A stretch of DNA of 64,000 nucleotides from the NCBI RefSeq assembly GCF_000218685.1, contig NW_006763295.1, positions 1,337,710-1,401,709 of the forward strand, read 5' to 3'. The DNA comes from Serpula lacrymans var. lacrymans S7.9 (Eukaryota; Basidiomycota; Agaricomycetes; Boletales; Serpulaceae). The position numbers and the translations under genes are program-made. The notes under the pieces were generated by a model, which was not told the origin of the DNA, did no database searches, and saw only the letters and a list, made by a program, of their open reading frames with translations. Below are positions 35,473 through 47,600 of the stretch, in pieces (within the stretch, counting starts at the first letter, position 1; every line of letters begins with the position of its first letter).

Positions 35473-36908
35473 TCAACAGTATTCGGCCTTCAAGAAATCC
35501 AACTTGTATCTCCTCGACTCAAGGTGCCACGAAATATACCCGTCTCTGAATCCCCTCCACTGCTTCGCTATCGCCTCGTCCACCGTCATACAAACACCCT
35601 CTTCGCCGTGACGTTGACGCTCTCCGCTTGCAAGCCTTTTTTCAACTTCACCCAACCGCAACATTGCATCGATCCTAAACGTCGCTTCTCTCACTTCATC
35701 ACAAAGCAGATTGAACGTGTCCATCAGCGTCCACCCACCCTGGCTACCCTTTCTCGAAGCAGATCGTAGGGCCTGAGTCCGGAGGTGAATCATGTTGAAT
35801 GATTCACCCTCCATTTCTTCCTTGTGAAACGAGAGAAGGTCGTTCATCACTTCCTGAATGCATACGAATTCAGATTAGGCAGTACACATCAACAAAGAAG
35901 GGTTGAAAATAATAGGTTAGTCATATTGTCCAATTTGACCCAGTTTGAAAGACTCACGATATGATACGTGAGGTCAGGTAAAACGTGAATAAATCTCGTT
36001 AACGGTAGCTGCTGGCCCCTGTTGGCCTTAAATATCGCTGCAGCGTATGGCTCGCTTACTCCTGTCTTCTGGCGGAGGTAGCGTGGACTGTAATATAAAT
36101 GGTCAGGTTACGATACACTGATAGTAGCAAAACAGATAACGCACAAGCTCACGGCATCCCCTTTCAATGGAACTGGTAGCGTCCCTTGCTTATTTTCTTC
36201 GCGTTTAGGGTTAATTCTAGCACCTTTGGAGGACGGAAGTGACATCTGGGAGTGGTGTTGCTGCGCCAACAAACGTTGATATCCCATGTCCAAGGTACTG
36301 GCCCCCACCCTAGGATCTACAGTCAGTAACCTCTTTTCCATCAGACAGCCGTCAACATAGGTGATCCAAGGTACGACTGCCAACCCCATCAACACCGTAT
36401 CCCCCTCGTACACGGTGGATAGCTCTTTTACAAGCTCATGGTACATTGCAAGTACGCCTGGCGGCTGAGCCTTTCCAATGTACACTCTCTGCGTGAACCT
36501 AGCCATATGGCCGTACATCTCCTCGTCCTCGATGGAATCATCGAGAACAATAGCTATCGCTGTCAGCTTGCCCATTAAGAGATTCATCTCCGTGTTGGCA
36601 TAAGGATAGGCTCTCTCAGCGATGCCAGAGGAGGCGTGCTCAAGACCGTGTAATCTTTTGCTGTCCCAAGATAGAGCAGGACCCAGCGTGGTTTGGAACC
36701 ACTCGTGAAAAGATTCACGGAAACCAGGGTTTGGAGGTCGCTGGGCTTCATAGCGGTACCCGATCTCGTGGAGAAGGAGCCGAAGGCGAGGGATATAACT
36801 AGTAGAGTCCTGTGTGCAGGACGAGTGAAGAGAGATGGTGTTGGTGTGTGTGGCAGGCATCTTGTCGATGAGTTGTCGAGGTGGGTTAGAGATATGATGT
36901 TCAGCCAT
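35473..36908 (-). CDS. Tri5-like sesquiterpene synthase
   Basis: Three exons (36145-36908, 35958-36087, 35473-35853) splice with matching phases to 424 residues. Class I terpene synthase motifs are intact: the aspartate-rich metal site LDDSIEDEE (Asp123, Asp124) and the NSE triad in NDLLSFHKEE (Asn302, Ser306, Glu310), plus a C-terminal RRY. The junction reads DAVSFPRYLRQKTGVSEPYA, matching the trichodiene-synthase-type family. Such enzymes cyclise farnesyl diphosphate with magnesium in the cytosol; the product cannot be predicted. Compared with classical Tri5, it has a longer N-terminus and a Lys/Gly-rich insert before DAVS. No cytochrome P450 or transporter is adjacent, so this is a lone synthase rather than an evident cluster. 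Confidence 0.85.
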
Positions 36909-37416
36909 GGATCCCTCATTTTATACTGCAATGGAAATTTTGGCTGTACCTTCTCGCACCGAATTACCCAGATTGCCCACACGTGAGTGAATGTATCTCA
37001 CTTCTACAGCATTTGGTTTCATACCGGTGGGCGTCTGTTGTGTTTTCATAGCAGAGTTCAATGGCGTGAACCAATATTCGGACATCCATATCTGTGTATG
37101 ATTTAGCGATGTGATTAACTATTTCCTATAGAATCAATTATACCTTGTCGAATAGCGATGAAAACAAAGATGCTTCATTGCCAAACCCATAGTCGTTGCA
37201 CCTAGCCCAGTCCTCATTTTATGAAGACCTCGATGCATATTCGGTTCGCCATCAATGTGACAGATAACCTTACTGCCAAACGCCGTCCTCGGACAGTGAC
37301 GCAGCGTTAGTATCGTGTACCGGTATCTCTCTGATTCCTAAAAACGGCAAGCCAATACTATCGTTGTGGTCATATCTGTAACACTGCTTGCTTCGGGTAC
37401 CTTGAGAAGCGGCAGT
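36909..37416. other. Upstream region of the terpene synthase gene
   Basis: About 500 bases with no supported gene. This is the likely terpene synthase promoter. Confidence 0.35.
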
Positions 37417-38374
37417 TTAGTTACTCCAACCGACTTCATTTCCCAGAAAGTCAATGAAAATTCTTGTTTTGCATTGGCAACCAGCACGAGGCGATTTACC
37501 GATGACTTCTTGATAGGATCTGGTTGTATGTTTGACTGCAGCAAATCGGATGAGGCGTTGCACCACGTCCCGCTCAACGTTCATGAAAGCACTTGAAGTG
37601 CGACGTGCCTATCTGCATGATGTTTGAATCCGAGGCTATGCTACGATAAAAGGTAAAAACTGACCTCCATTGTCGTCGTCGTTTCTGTGACGCTTGAAAA
37701 ACTATCACGAGAGCCAAACATCTGTCTTCCCGTTATCTTGAAGCGCCCCTGTAAGCTTTTTCGCCATCCTCGCCAGCTGATGGGACCACCTTCCTTCTTC
37801 TTTTCCTTTGCAGGCAATACCGTGACTTGCATGTACTCGAATGCCAAAGCATCGATAGGCGCGTATGCAGATCGATACACCCATTCAGACCCGGATAGTG
37901 TCACCGCACCAAGGCAGTGCTGCAGCGAGTGATAGGTCTTGTCCGTTAAGGGAATGATATACCGATACCTTCGCGGTCGGGGCCTTCATGGCGCTGTCCC
38001 ATCGTTTTCAGTCCTTTTCTGGGTGTTCGGACCACCTGGAAATCAACTGTACCACTCACCGTGTCGGCTATTTGTTCTGCCCAATAATTTCTACCACCTG
38101 AAAAAGCGCTATGATATGTTTATAGCTTGGATTTGGGGGAAGTGAGATTTTCAACGTGACTCATTGTGAGGCTCGAATTTTGTCAGGTCCGAGAGCCTGA
38201 ACCCATCAACGAGAGTATACTCCGTTTCTCTCGAAAAGATGTGATGATGCGGTCACGACCCGAACTTGAATCACCTGAGAGAGCCTCAAAGGGAAAAAGA
38301 ATCCACCACCTTGCCGGTAAATCGCCACATGGAGCCTGAGGACTGATAACCACATGCTTGACCTCATTGAGCAC
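37417..38374 (-). CDS. Possible multi-exon gene of unknown function
   Basis: Several minus-strand blocks can be joined through consensus introns: SSSGRDRIITSFREKRSILS ending LMG, then GRNYWAEQIADT, VVRTPRKGLKTMGQRHEGPD, a block with HCLGAVTLSGSEWVYRSAYA and ALAFEYMQVTVLPAK, then GRQMFGSRDSFSSVTE, and finally NVERDVVQRLIRFAAV ending at the stop at 37417. Donors (GTGAGT, GTCAGT) and acceptors (TTTTTCAG, TTCCAG, GATAG) fit, but the start codon and two of the phases are unresolved. A second frame over 37338-37577 is also open and may be the true last exon. No family recognised. Confidence 0.3.
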
Positions 38375-38805
38375 CGAACGTGTGCATTCCTCCCCTTTCT
38401 GCCATTGAGCGACGTCGAGAGACTGGATGATTGGACGTCACAGCTTTTTTTCTCGTTTTGTGTGAATTTCTGTGTGCTTCTACGCTTCAAACCGCTGCAC
38501 GGAGTCGGAACGGTCTTTGCGGGATCTGAAAATGGTACGAGATCGGAGTGACGTTGCAGCTGAACTTGGCAGGGAAGGGTGGACTTCAACGGAGTGCAAT
38601 AATTTGAGCAGCGCCTGAATGTAACGACACAATATTAATAGTACACCAGTCGCGTCCTCGCCATATCATCATTTTTGTATGCCAAGGCTATCATCTTAAG
38701 CGGTCCAGCGTCCAGCTATCGTATATAAAACAAGCCCATAGACGCTACCCCCATGTTTGAAAACTCGACGGAAAACTCGACGAAAAAGACCAAAGCAAGG
38801 CAGCC

Positions 38806-39129
38806 ATGTATGCTGCGTGCACACAACTTTCAAAATTCAGACCTGTGATAGTGCAGGGGCTACTAGTAGCAGCATTCTCATACGGCATCCACGTATCGCA
38901 GCGCCATGTCACCAACATGTCGCTCCAGACGAACCAACTTCATTCGTCAATATCTAGCGCGTCAATGCCTGAACCGACACCAAGACAACTCAATACCGGT
39001 CCGAGTGAGTATGCAAGTGAGCATCATACCCCCACCCTTCTCGCACAGCTCGGTCTATCGGGATGTTACACATTTATCAACAGCATCTGTTTCTATTTCC
39101 TGTCATCAGGAAATATCGAAAACCTGTAA
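38806..39129 (+). CDS. Small ORF, 107 residues, doubtful
   Basis: ATG-initiated ORF starting MYAACTQLSKFRPVIVQGLL with a moderately hydrophobic N-terminus and a hydrophobic stretch near its end (CYTFINSICFYFLSS). A TATA-like GTATATAAAAC lies about 85 bases upstream at 38720. No homolog recognised and no CAAX end. It could be chance. Confidence 0.2.
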   Translation: MYAACTQLSKFRPVIVQGLLVAAFSYGIHVSQRHVTNMSLQTNQLHSSISSASMPEPTPRQLNTGPSEYASEHHTPTLLAQLGLSGCYTFINSICFYFLSSGNIENL

Positions 39130-40548
39130 AGCTGTGCGATCTCCCTTCTCTCGCACCGCACTTGAAACCCACCTAGCACTCGATCAGCTCGGAACGATAA
39201 TAGCGGTTACATTTCCATGACGAGAAATTGACAAACTGACACTCGATCGGGTCAACTTGATCCAATGACAAACAAGCGAAATGATATGGATATGTATGAC
39301 AAACTTGCGAGGCACTTCGGGCTGGCTAAAAACTGCTAGAAACTGCTAAACTAGTTGACAGGGGGGGGGCTGGAAATAGGAGTAAAAAAAATTGTCCGTT
39401 GACGTATAGTCGAGGCGACGAGGCGATTCGGGGAGGGGAGGGCAAGGGGTCGGTCGATAAACCGTGACACCCTCCTCAGAAACAAGGTACCAGTAAAGCA
39501 CCAAAAAAAAAACACAAAAAGTGGATTGTTAACAAATGAGCGTTATACGTTATAATGGATGCACAAATGCACAAGCGCTGAAACGGTGGGGCCAAGGAAA
39601 AACAAAAAAAAGTACAAAAGCGTCTGTAGGGCCCCCCGATGGCAATGGCAATGGATAGAGAAATAACAAATAACAAAGAAGACAAAGGCCGGGTTCGGAT
39701 CGAACGCGACTTTTGGGCACGTTGGGTTTGGTGTGCGACGACGCTTCGAGTTTTCGAGTTGGGTGTGTTCAAGTGCGTTTGAGAGGGTGGTGGTGAGGAT
39801 GGTGGTGAGGATGGATGGGGACGTCGAACGAACGTCAAACGTCAAAGCACATCGACCCCCAACTTGAACAACATCGCAAAAACCCCAGGCCAAAACGTCG
39901 TCCTCCTTCCGCGATAAAAAATAAAATGGGAATTCGAAAAGAGTGTCATAATTTCTGTTTCTGTTTCTGTTTCTCGTCCTCGTCCTCGTCCTCCTTCCGG
40001 TGTCTATTCCTCGTCCTCGCCATCGCTCTCGTTCCTGCAATCACCTAAAACCACAAAACACCATCAAGTGGAGGGGAAAAACAAAGAGTCGTCTCAGCAC
40101 ATCACAAATCATCAAAAAACACAACAGAGCTGAAATTTTCCGCACCGCAAGTATAAAAAAGACCGTAGCTTAGCTACCCTAACAATACATCGAAAAAAAC
40201 CAGCTTCAGCCTGTTTCCTCCACTGCCGGTTCATCCCCCACTTCTTGCGTTCCTTCCTTCCTTCCTGCCTTCCTCCACCCTCCACAAACTCCAAACTCCA
40301 CGTTCATCCGCACCACCAAAAAAGAAAAGCCTTGCCCAGCAAACACCTCTTCCCCCAAATCCACATCCACACACCCCCCATTCTAATCAGAGAAATAAAA
40401 TAAATCGGATTCGGAAGAAGATATAGAAAAAAACACAACCACTCGAGGCGGAAATTCGACCTGCAACCTCCCTTTTGCCCTTGTCTTCGTCTCTGCCTTT
40501 TCCACTCACAACACCACACCGCCCACACCTCCTCACGCCCAGCGATCA
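39130..40548. other. Long intergenic region, kinase 3' side
   Basis: About 1.4 kb downstream of the minus-strand kinase stop at 40549. It contains homopolymers (poly-G at 39361), a (TTTCTG)n to (TCCTCG)n simple repeat at 39952-39990 and C-rich pyrimidine tracts. ORFs here are compositional artefacts. No gene supported. Confidence 0.4.
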
Positions 40549-43500
40549 TCACCGCCTCAGCGCAGAAAGCATCTTCGCCAACGCATGTATCTGTCCCTTC
40601 TGCACCTTCTTCGGACCCTCCCCTTCCTCTCCTTCCCTCGCCTCTCTTTCCCTCCCATCAAGGTCAGTCGTACTCGTCGCAGCGTCTCTCCTCAGATAGC
40701 CTTCCTTCCCTCCTCCATTCCCATGACTTCCCACACCGCCCACGCCGCCGTTCCCTCCGATGCCACTCTTGCCGCCAATCGCGTTGACACCTCCCCTCGT
40801 CTGCACGCCCGCATTCTTCGTCGGCCGCTCACATATCGTATCCAGCGTCGAATCCTTGCCTTTCCGCGTCCTTTGTTTGCGCATGGGAGGAGCGCCGAAG
40901 ATGTCGCCCACAGGGTTGGGGTGCAGCTGACGAGGAAGCTCGTCAAGCTCCCAGGGGACGCCTGACATGACTGCAAATCACACACACAAACCGTCAGAAA
41001 AATAAACCCCAAAGAGAAAACACCACGCACTCTTGATATTCTTCGGAATCTCCATCGCAGCAGGCTCCACACTCATCATCGTCGCCGGGTACTTCTGAGG
41101 TGGAGTCGGCTGAGGCGGCGTCGTCTGGGGCTTCTGCGCCCTCCAGCTGTTACTCGACACGCTCGTCGCCATCGTCGACACACTCCTCAAGCTCGAATTG
41201 CTATACCTCGTAAACGCACTCGAACTCGCACTCCCGCTCGACATCGACGATATCGTGCTCGCCCCCGAAGACGTCGACGTCGTCGTCGCACTGCTCATCC
41301 CAGACATCACACTCGCCCCCGACACACTCGATATCGAGCTCGCACCGGACATGGAGCTCCCCCCAGAGTTAATCGTCGTCAACGTCCCCCCACTTCGCCA
41401 ACTCGCAGCCCCACTCGCATTGGCCCTGGCACCACTGGCAGCAACGCCTCGAGGAGGACTATGCCTCGGCGGACTGCCCGAGAACCGGCTGCCACCGAGC
41501 GAGGTGGACGAAGACGAAGAGTAGATGGTCGACGTTGAGAACGCGCCGAATGCCGTGTTGGCCATTTGACCTGGGACGGGGCCCCACAGCGCGCCGGGGT
41601 GGGCATACGCAGCTGACATCTGCGGACGACGCCCGCGTGTCCACGTTGACGCCTGATCCGCCGCCGACCGTATCGGTCGTCCCTGTTGCCCCGTCCCTGC
41701 CGTCGCAATCGCACTCGTCGGCACCACAGGCGCATGGTGAGACGTCAAAGCAGCCGGCTGCTGTGGCGTCGCATTCAATCCCATAATCAGATTCGTCACA
41801 TTGTTTGCAGTACCAGAACCGACCCTGTTTGTCATATCCCCAACCACGACAGCTTCTTCACCACCTGCGGCACTCTTGTTGCTGTGCCCTCCAAACCCGA
41901 GCTTCCATATACTCTTCTTTGGCGGGACGGTGACGACGGGCGTGACGGGAACGTCGACAGAGGGAGGGCGTGCGAGGGACGACGAGCGGGATGCCTTGCT
42001 CATCTCCCGTGCGAGACTTTGAGAGGCGACGGCGAGCGTCGCGAGCGTATCATCGACCGGCGACGACACGCCGCCACGACCCTTCCGCGCCCCCCTCTTC
42101 CTCCTCTTCGTCGTCGACGTCGCACGCGAGTTCGGCTCTTCCTCCAAATCGCGATCCTGATCGAGATACCCATCTTGCTCATCAGCCTCCTGGTCGATAA
42201 CGGTCTCCAACTCGCCCTTCTTCTCCATCTCCTCATAGGCGTGGGAGACGATACTGGGCGCGCGGGAGAGACCGCGGGAGTGGAGGATGGGCGTGCGGAG
42301 GACTCCGCCGGCGGCGCTGGCAGGGCGGGAGGCGGTGAGGGGATGGCCTTGGGTCGAGCTTGTGCTGATGACACGCTTGTGGCCCGATCGGACGCTGCCA
42401 AAGAGTGTGGGCAGATCCTTTGCCCACTTTCCAAACTCGCGGGCAGAGACGCGAGCCGAGTCGTTGGAGGGGTCGTCAGAGGGAAGGATGCAAAAGACCC
42501 TGTTGGCGAGAAAGTCGGCGACGGCATGGGTCATACCGGTGAAGCGCTGCATGAAAAAGGCGGTGGGGTGGGAGCGGTAGAGATCAAAAGACGAACAGGC
42601 GCCCTCGGCGGTGTCTGTCCAAGGGTTATAGTGGTACAACCTAGAGGGGATGTCAGCTACGGATAGCGACAAAAGAAAACACTGACATGTTGATGAGAAC
42701 GATTCCGAGAGACCAGACATCTGCGGCACGGGGTTTGTAAAAGGGAGCGACGTTGTTCCTGCACTCTGCACCGCCATGAGCGCCGAGCATTGAGAAAAAA
42801 AGCAGAGGACATACCAAAGCTCATGTAAGGGGCACTGCCGCAGTCCATGTCAGAGCTCTCGAGGTCGGTAGTGGAGAGACCAAAGTCGGTGAGTTTGACG
42901 AGGACCTTGCGCTCTCTGCGGTCGTGGAGGGTGGACCAACCGTCGGTGACGATAAAGTTCTCTGGCTTGATGTCGCGGTGAAAAATGTGGTGATCGTGAC
43001 AGGTGGCGACGGCGTCGCACATCTGGGCAAACATGGAGGCGATGAGACGGAGACGGGTCTGGGATAGGAGCTGAGTGGGGTGAAGGGAGGCGAGAAGACT
43101 GGGGGAGGGGGGAGTGCGAGAGCAAGGGTCAGACGAGGGAATGGGGTCAGAGTCGTAGTGGTCGCGAGCCTGCTCCAAAAAGTAAAAAAGGTCCTGTCCC
43201 GGGACGTATTCGAGGAGGAGGAGCAAGAAGGAAGAGGTTTCGTAAGTGCGATGCAAGGTGACGATGTTTGTGTGAGAGGGGAGAGACTGGTGAATGGTGA
43301 CTTCTGATAGCTGGGCTGCGAGAGCGTCGGTGTCCAGATTTGCCTTTGAGAGACACTTTATGGCGTAGTCGCGACCGTAGGAGACGGTGGGACGGAGGGG
43401 CTTGCCATCAAAGTCCATGGAGCCAAGATGGCCGTCCTCTGAGGGAATGTCGCGGGAGAGGACCTCGCGTACGAGATAGACGACAGCATACGAGCCAGTG

Positions 43501-43931
43501 CCGAGAGGACGGACGACCTCGAAGTGGAGGGCAGGGTGATGAAAGTCGACGGAGGAGACGTGGCGGATGGGCTCGCCCTGGAGGAGGAGGTCGTGGCCGA
43601 CGAGGTCGCCGATGGAGAGGAGGTGATGGTCTATGTGTGGGTGGAGGAGGGGGGGGAGAAGGGGAGTCGTGCAGGGTTTTGAGAAGATGCGAGAGGAGGA
43701 GAGATTAGAGGAGCGAGTATCTTTACGCGAGGAGAGAGAGAGATTTGGGGGCTGGAGGGAATACTGCAACATTGGGACAGAACATGCACGGGGTGGAAGA
43801 GGAACGACGGGCCCGTCGTCGTCGTCGTCGGGTGGCGAGAAAAGAGAGAGTGGGAAGGGGCTATAAGAGAACAAGGACACGTTTCGAGTGAACAGGTGTG
43901 ACAGCCGTGACACGTCCATGTGCAGATGCAT
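40549..43931 (-). CDS. Serine/threonine protein kinase, Ran1/Ksp1-like
   Basis: The kinase domain starts with the ATP loop VVRPLGTGSYAVVYLVREV, the lysine in RDYAIKCLSK, hinge LLEYVPGQDLFYFLEQA, catalytic loop HHIFHRDIKPENFIVTDG and DFGLS. The activation segment is CGSAPYMSFECRNNVAP (interrupted by an intron near 42770), then AADVWSLGIVLINMLYHYNP. GMTHAVADFLANRVFCIL closes it. Instead of APE the segment reads APYMSFE, characteristic of the Ran1/Ksp1/Sks1 group, which acts in nutrient, TOR and sexual-differentiation signalling. A long Ser-rich tail follows, with SIWKLGFGGHSNKSA and a Gly/Asn-rich last exon ending at 40549. The start is taken at 43931; a later Met near 43775 is an alternative, because the first residues look like leader sequence. 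The gene is GC-rich compared with its neighbours. Confidence 0.85.
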
Positions 43932-44343
43932 GTGCTACTACATCCCATTTAGACTAGCCCGCAGTCAGATCAGATCGATCGATCCACCACGTGACACAAC
44001 CCCGCTCCATTCCCGCACCCACGCTACATACCCCTCCCTCAACGACCCGTCCCGATCCACCGCCTCTGCGTACTCCCTGTTCCCTGCCTCGAACCCGTCC
44101 ACCAGCGCACTCCCCGACAGCCACCCGCGCAATGAAGAATTGTCCGGCACTATGGACACCAATGGTGTCTGGAGCACATCTCCTTGCTCATGCTCCATGT
44201 GAAGATAGTGTGAAAATGACTATGGATATTGAAGTGCGTCCAGTGTCGTACCACTCAATTGTACGCATCCTGATATATGCCATGCACGGAACACTGCCAC
44301 ACATTGGCTTCTTCATGGAATACTACCCCTGGCATACACTCAC
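43932..44343. other. Intergenic region ending at the assembly gap
   Basis: About 400 bases upstream of the kinase, possibly containing the beginning of the gap-truncated plus-strand gene. Open frames exist on both strands but none has a recognisable motif. Confidence 0.3.
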
Positions 44344-44443
44344 NNNNNNNNNNNNNNNNNNNNNNNNNNNNNNNNNNNNNNNNNNNNNNNNNNNNNNNNN
44401 NNNNNNNNNNNNNNNNNNNNNNNNNNNNNNNNNNNNNNNNNNN
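44344..44443. other. Assembly gap, 100 N
   Basis: Exactly 100 unresolved bases, the conventional size for a scaffold gap of unknown length. ORFs drawn through it are meaningless. Confidence 0.99.
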
Positions 44444-44475
44444 AGACAGTCATAATTCAATGACGGCAGTAGGGT

Positions 44476-45222
44476 AGACAGCTCTTCCACCCCCACCTCG
44501 CCTCCCCGCTCGAGACGCGCTCCGAGACGACGTCGCCCGTGCAGCGCACCCACCACGCACCACACCCCCTCGCCAACGGGCACGGGCACGCGCGCACCCG
44601 GCCGCCGTCGACGCACTCCCTCTCGCGCGGCGGGGACTCGGCGGTGCCCCTCCGCCCGCACCCCCTCATCCGCGGCCAATCCTTCGGCCCGACCCCCCTC
44701 GCGCCGCTCACCATCACCTCTGGCGTGTCCACCTCCCCCACGCGTTCTATCCACGCCGGCGGCGGGGGAGTGGTGGGGTTGTCTACCAGTCCGTCGAGCA
44801 TCAGTACGGCGCTTGATGACCGCCGCGCAGGACAAGTCCACCAAGCTCCCGGCCGTCGCACTTCCGTGTCCTCCACCCGCTCCGTCTCCACGCTCCCCTC
44901 CCAATCCTCCACCGCGCACTACCCCTCCTACCCGCACGCGCACTCCCACCTGCAGGGCTCGAAAGACCGCACCCGCACGCTATCCACGATCTCCTCTTCC
45001 TCCATGGCTGCCCTCTCCTCGCTGGCGCAGCTGCCCTCGACGCGTCCGTCGACGCCGCAGTACGTGTCGCGCTTCCCGGCGCAGGGAGGGGCGAATCTGG
45101 AGGTGGTGCATCCGTTGTTGCCGAGTCCGTATTTGAGTGCGCATGTGTCGATTTTGACGTATAGGAGTCCGTTGAAGGAGTCGTTTGGGAGGGTGTTTGC
45201 GGCGAAGCCGCAGAGGCGGTGA
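44476..45222 (+). CDS. 3' part of a Ser/Pro/His-rich protein truncated by the gap
   Basis: An open frame runs from just after the gap to TGA at 45222. A possible acceptor (GGGTAG) at 44478 precedes QLFHPHLASPLETRSE. The sequence is very GC-rich. It encodes low-complexity Ser/Thr/Pro/His text (ANGHGHARTRPPSTHS, FGPTPLAPLTITSGVS, RTLSTISSSSMAALSS). The tail is more ordered: NLEVVHPLLPSPYLSAHVSI and LTYRSPLKESFGRVFA. The 5' end lies in or beyond the gap. I recognise no family. The opposite-strand frame is a compositional shadow. Confidence 0.45.
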   Translation, partial: RQLFHPHLASPLETRSETTSPVQRTHHAPHPLANGHGHARTRPPSTHSLSRGGDSAVPLRPHPLIRGQSFGPTPLAPLTITSGVSTSPTRSIHAGGGGVVGLSTSPSSISTALDDRRAGQVHQAPGRRTSVSSTRSVSTLPSQSSTAHYPSYPHAHSHLQGSKDRTRTLSTISSSSMAALSSLAQLPSTRPSTPQYVSRFPAQGGANLEVVHPLLPSPYLSAHVSILTYRSPLKESFGRVFAAKPQRR

Positions 45223-47600
45223 GGGGCGGCAGGGGGGTTGAGTTGGGAATGGGAATGGGAACGGTGGTTTTCTTTATTTTCTTTATTTTCTTTATTTTAC
45301 TTATTTTAGGTGTTGAGTTGGGGTGGGTGGTGTACGTTATTGCAAGCCTCGTTCTTACTTCCCTTCCTTTCCTTTCCTTTTTGTTACCTCAACGTGATAA
45401 CGCGATACCGGACTAACGAACCGGTACGGACATCGGTCACTCGCTCACTGTATGTATGTTCCCTCCTATCTACACACCCTCAAGTTCTTTTTCACGACTC
45501 ATCTATACCCGTACCCCCTCTGACGTTTTCCAATCATGATCACGCCTTTTCCCCCCTCTCCAGTGTTTTTCTTTTTCTTTTTTTGTGCGATACATAGTAG
45601 CATGTTTTGTGGAGATGACGATGGTACGAATGGCAGTCAGTTGTACATAATTTGACCCGTGATGTTGGAGACGCTCGTTCTTCCGAGTTCTTTCGTGTAG
45701 AATGCAGGCACACGTAGTGCAGATAACTTGGCCCCTCTTTGTGAAATATAAATGATATGTATCATAGCGTACGATCAGTTTTGTGTTCGCGATCATTCGT
45801 GCTGTGCACGGCCAAAGTTCTTGCCTTATCTTCACAATCACAGTCACAAGGAATAAAAAATTGTCACACGATGTCACTGAATAGGTCACATCTTCGCCAG
45901 TTTTACGGGCTCGGCTCGGCCGCTCTCCGGTCCGACATCACTGGCATGGGCTTAACCCGTTTTGCACTCCACCACCATAAATTCGGAGATCGAGAGAGAT
46001 AATATTGACATTGACATTGACATTATTTGATAGTCGCACTTCAAACTTCACGCTTCGCGCTTAGGCTCCGAATTGTCTCGATCGATGATAGCTATCTCAA
46101 ACGTGGAAGTTTGTCGCGTTTTTTCGATGCTTTTCGAAAGCCTAACCTGCTCAAGTTTATAAATATACAAACACTTCGAATTCCAGCTGCGATGGCTGTC
46201 ATAGAGCCCAAAGGTACTGGTGCGTATCTCATAAACTGTTCATTATGACCAATAACATTAAAAAGTGATTTTCACAGCCTCGTTTGTCTTTCAGTCTTCT
46301 GATAAGGTGTTGTATTGTACATGATATGTGATATGCCTGTATGTCTGTGCCAATGCGTCGTGGCCACGGCGAGGGATCGATTATTTTGTGTGTTAACCGT
46401 CCACGCTAGCGCTGCGCGCTGCCTGCTGCAGCTCACCATACGTAAGTATGCCATACCCCCTATCGCCCTCTCCTGCGACTCTCAGGAGACGCGTTATTAC
46501 CCCCATGACCCTCATGACCCACATTCCCGGTCTTTTTATCACCTCTATTCCATCCCCATCAATCGCCACCTAAATATTAATATCGCGACGTGTCATAGAC
46601 CTTGCTTAGGCTGGTACGTTAAAACGTATCGTCCAATCCCCAAGTTTCAGACTCGCGGATCATGTTTGTGATGTTGCTTTTTTCCTTGGATCGTCGTCGC
46701 AGTCGCAGTCGTTTCCTCCCACATCAAATTCCACATGCACACTCGCACTGGCATGCATGCAAGGCCCCGGTCCCAACTTTCCCAGATCCCCTTCGAAACA
46801 CTGCAGCTGATTGAGTTTGAAAGGTGAAGTGGTCATTTAACGAATCCATTCACGCTTGGCACTGCCCGGCCTTGATGGGCACTCTTGCGAAATGTGGGTA
46901 AAAAATAATAATAATAAAAAGTCTCGTTTACGAGTAGTAACCTCACCCCAGCAGTTCCTCCTATTCCTATCTATCCAACATTGGTCACATTGAATCATGA
47001 TGGCAGTGTCAGCAGTGTCAGAGCCTCCGAGCCACCATCATGGCACACACACCCTATATCAGTGCTCACGTATACGATCTCTCATAACACTCGGTATCTC
47101 AGTAAGGCCCAACCAATCGCAACATTTTCTGATCAGGCCAAGCTGACAATTGGTCTTAATGACGGGCTTTATCTCTCTGGCATTTCATGTCATCTCGCTT
47201 TATCCTGCTGGCAAGTTTCGGGAATTCCTAGTCCAATGAGCAGTTACGGATTGCTATGTACTGCTATGAGTACTGTATGCTCTGTCGCTGCTTCTACCAC
47301 TATCGTCCAATCCCCCCAGGCGTGCCGTACTACGACGACGCAGCGCTCCAGTCACCTCGAGCGTCACAGACTCGTCATGACGTATTCTGCCCATCTTCTA
47401 GCGCAGCCACTGCTGACGATAAATAATAATAGTTATCTGAGTCATTTCATCAAAACATTTGTCAAGATGAACAGATGAGGAGGCTTCGCCATCTGCTCGT
47501 CTTCTTGCGAGATCTTCTATGATGCGATGCGGCTGGGTTTGCGGATAGACATGCCCGTCTTATTCCCATCTGTGAAGAAAAAAGTGTAAACGTCTTCTAG
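45223..47600. other. Gene-poor region
   Basis: Downstream of the truncated gene I see simple repeats (TTTATTTTC repeats 45270-45305; GACATT repeats 46004-46024) and only short ORFs. A plus-strand ORF at 46981-47478 is open for 165 codons but resembles nothing and may be chance. Confidence 0.4.

Noticed and set aside
41686..42666. 326-codon plus-strand ORF antisense to the kinase tail
   Set aside because: Arg/Gly-rich complement of a GC-rich Ser-rich coding region; the minus strand has a coherent kinase with spliced exons.
43815..43835. CGT/CGA trinucleotide tract
   Set aside because: Simple repeat encoding an Asp run near the kinase N-terminus; not a notable element.
44323..44949. 208-codon minus-strand ORF crossing the N gap
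   Set aside because: Contains the 100 unknown bases and has the composition of a complement of the plus-strand low-complexity protein.
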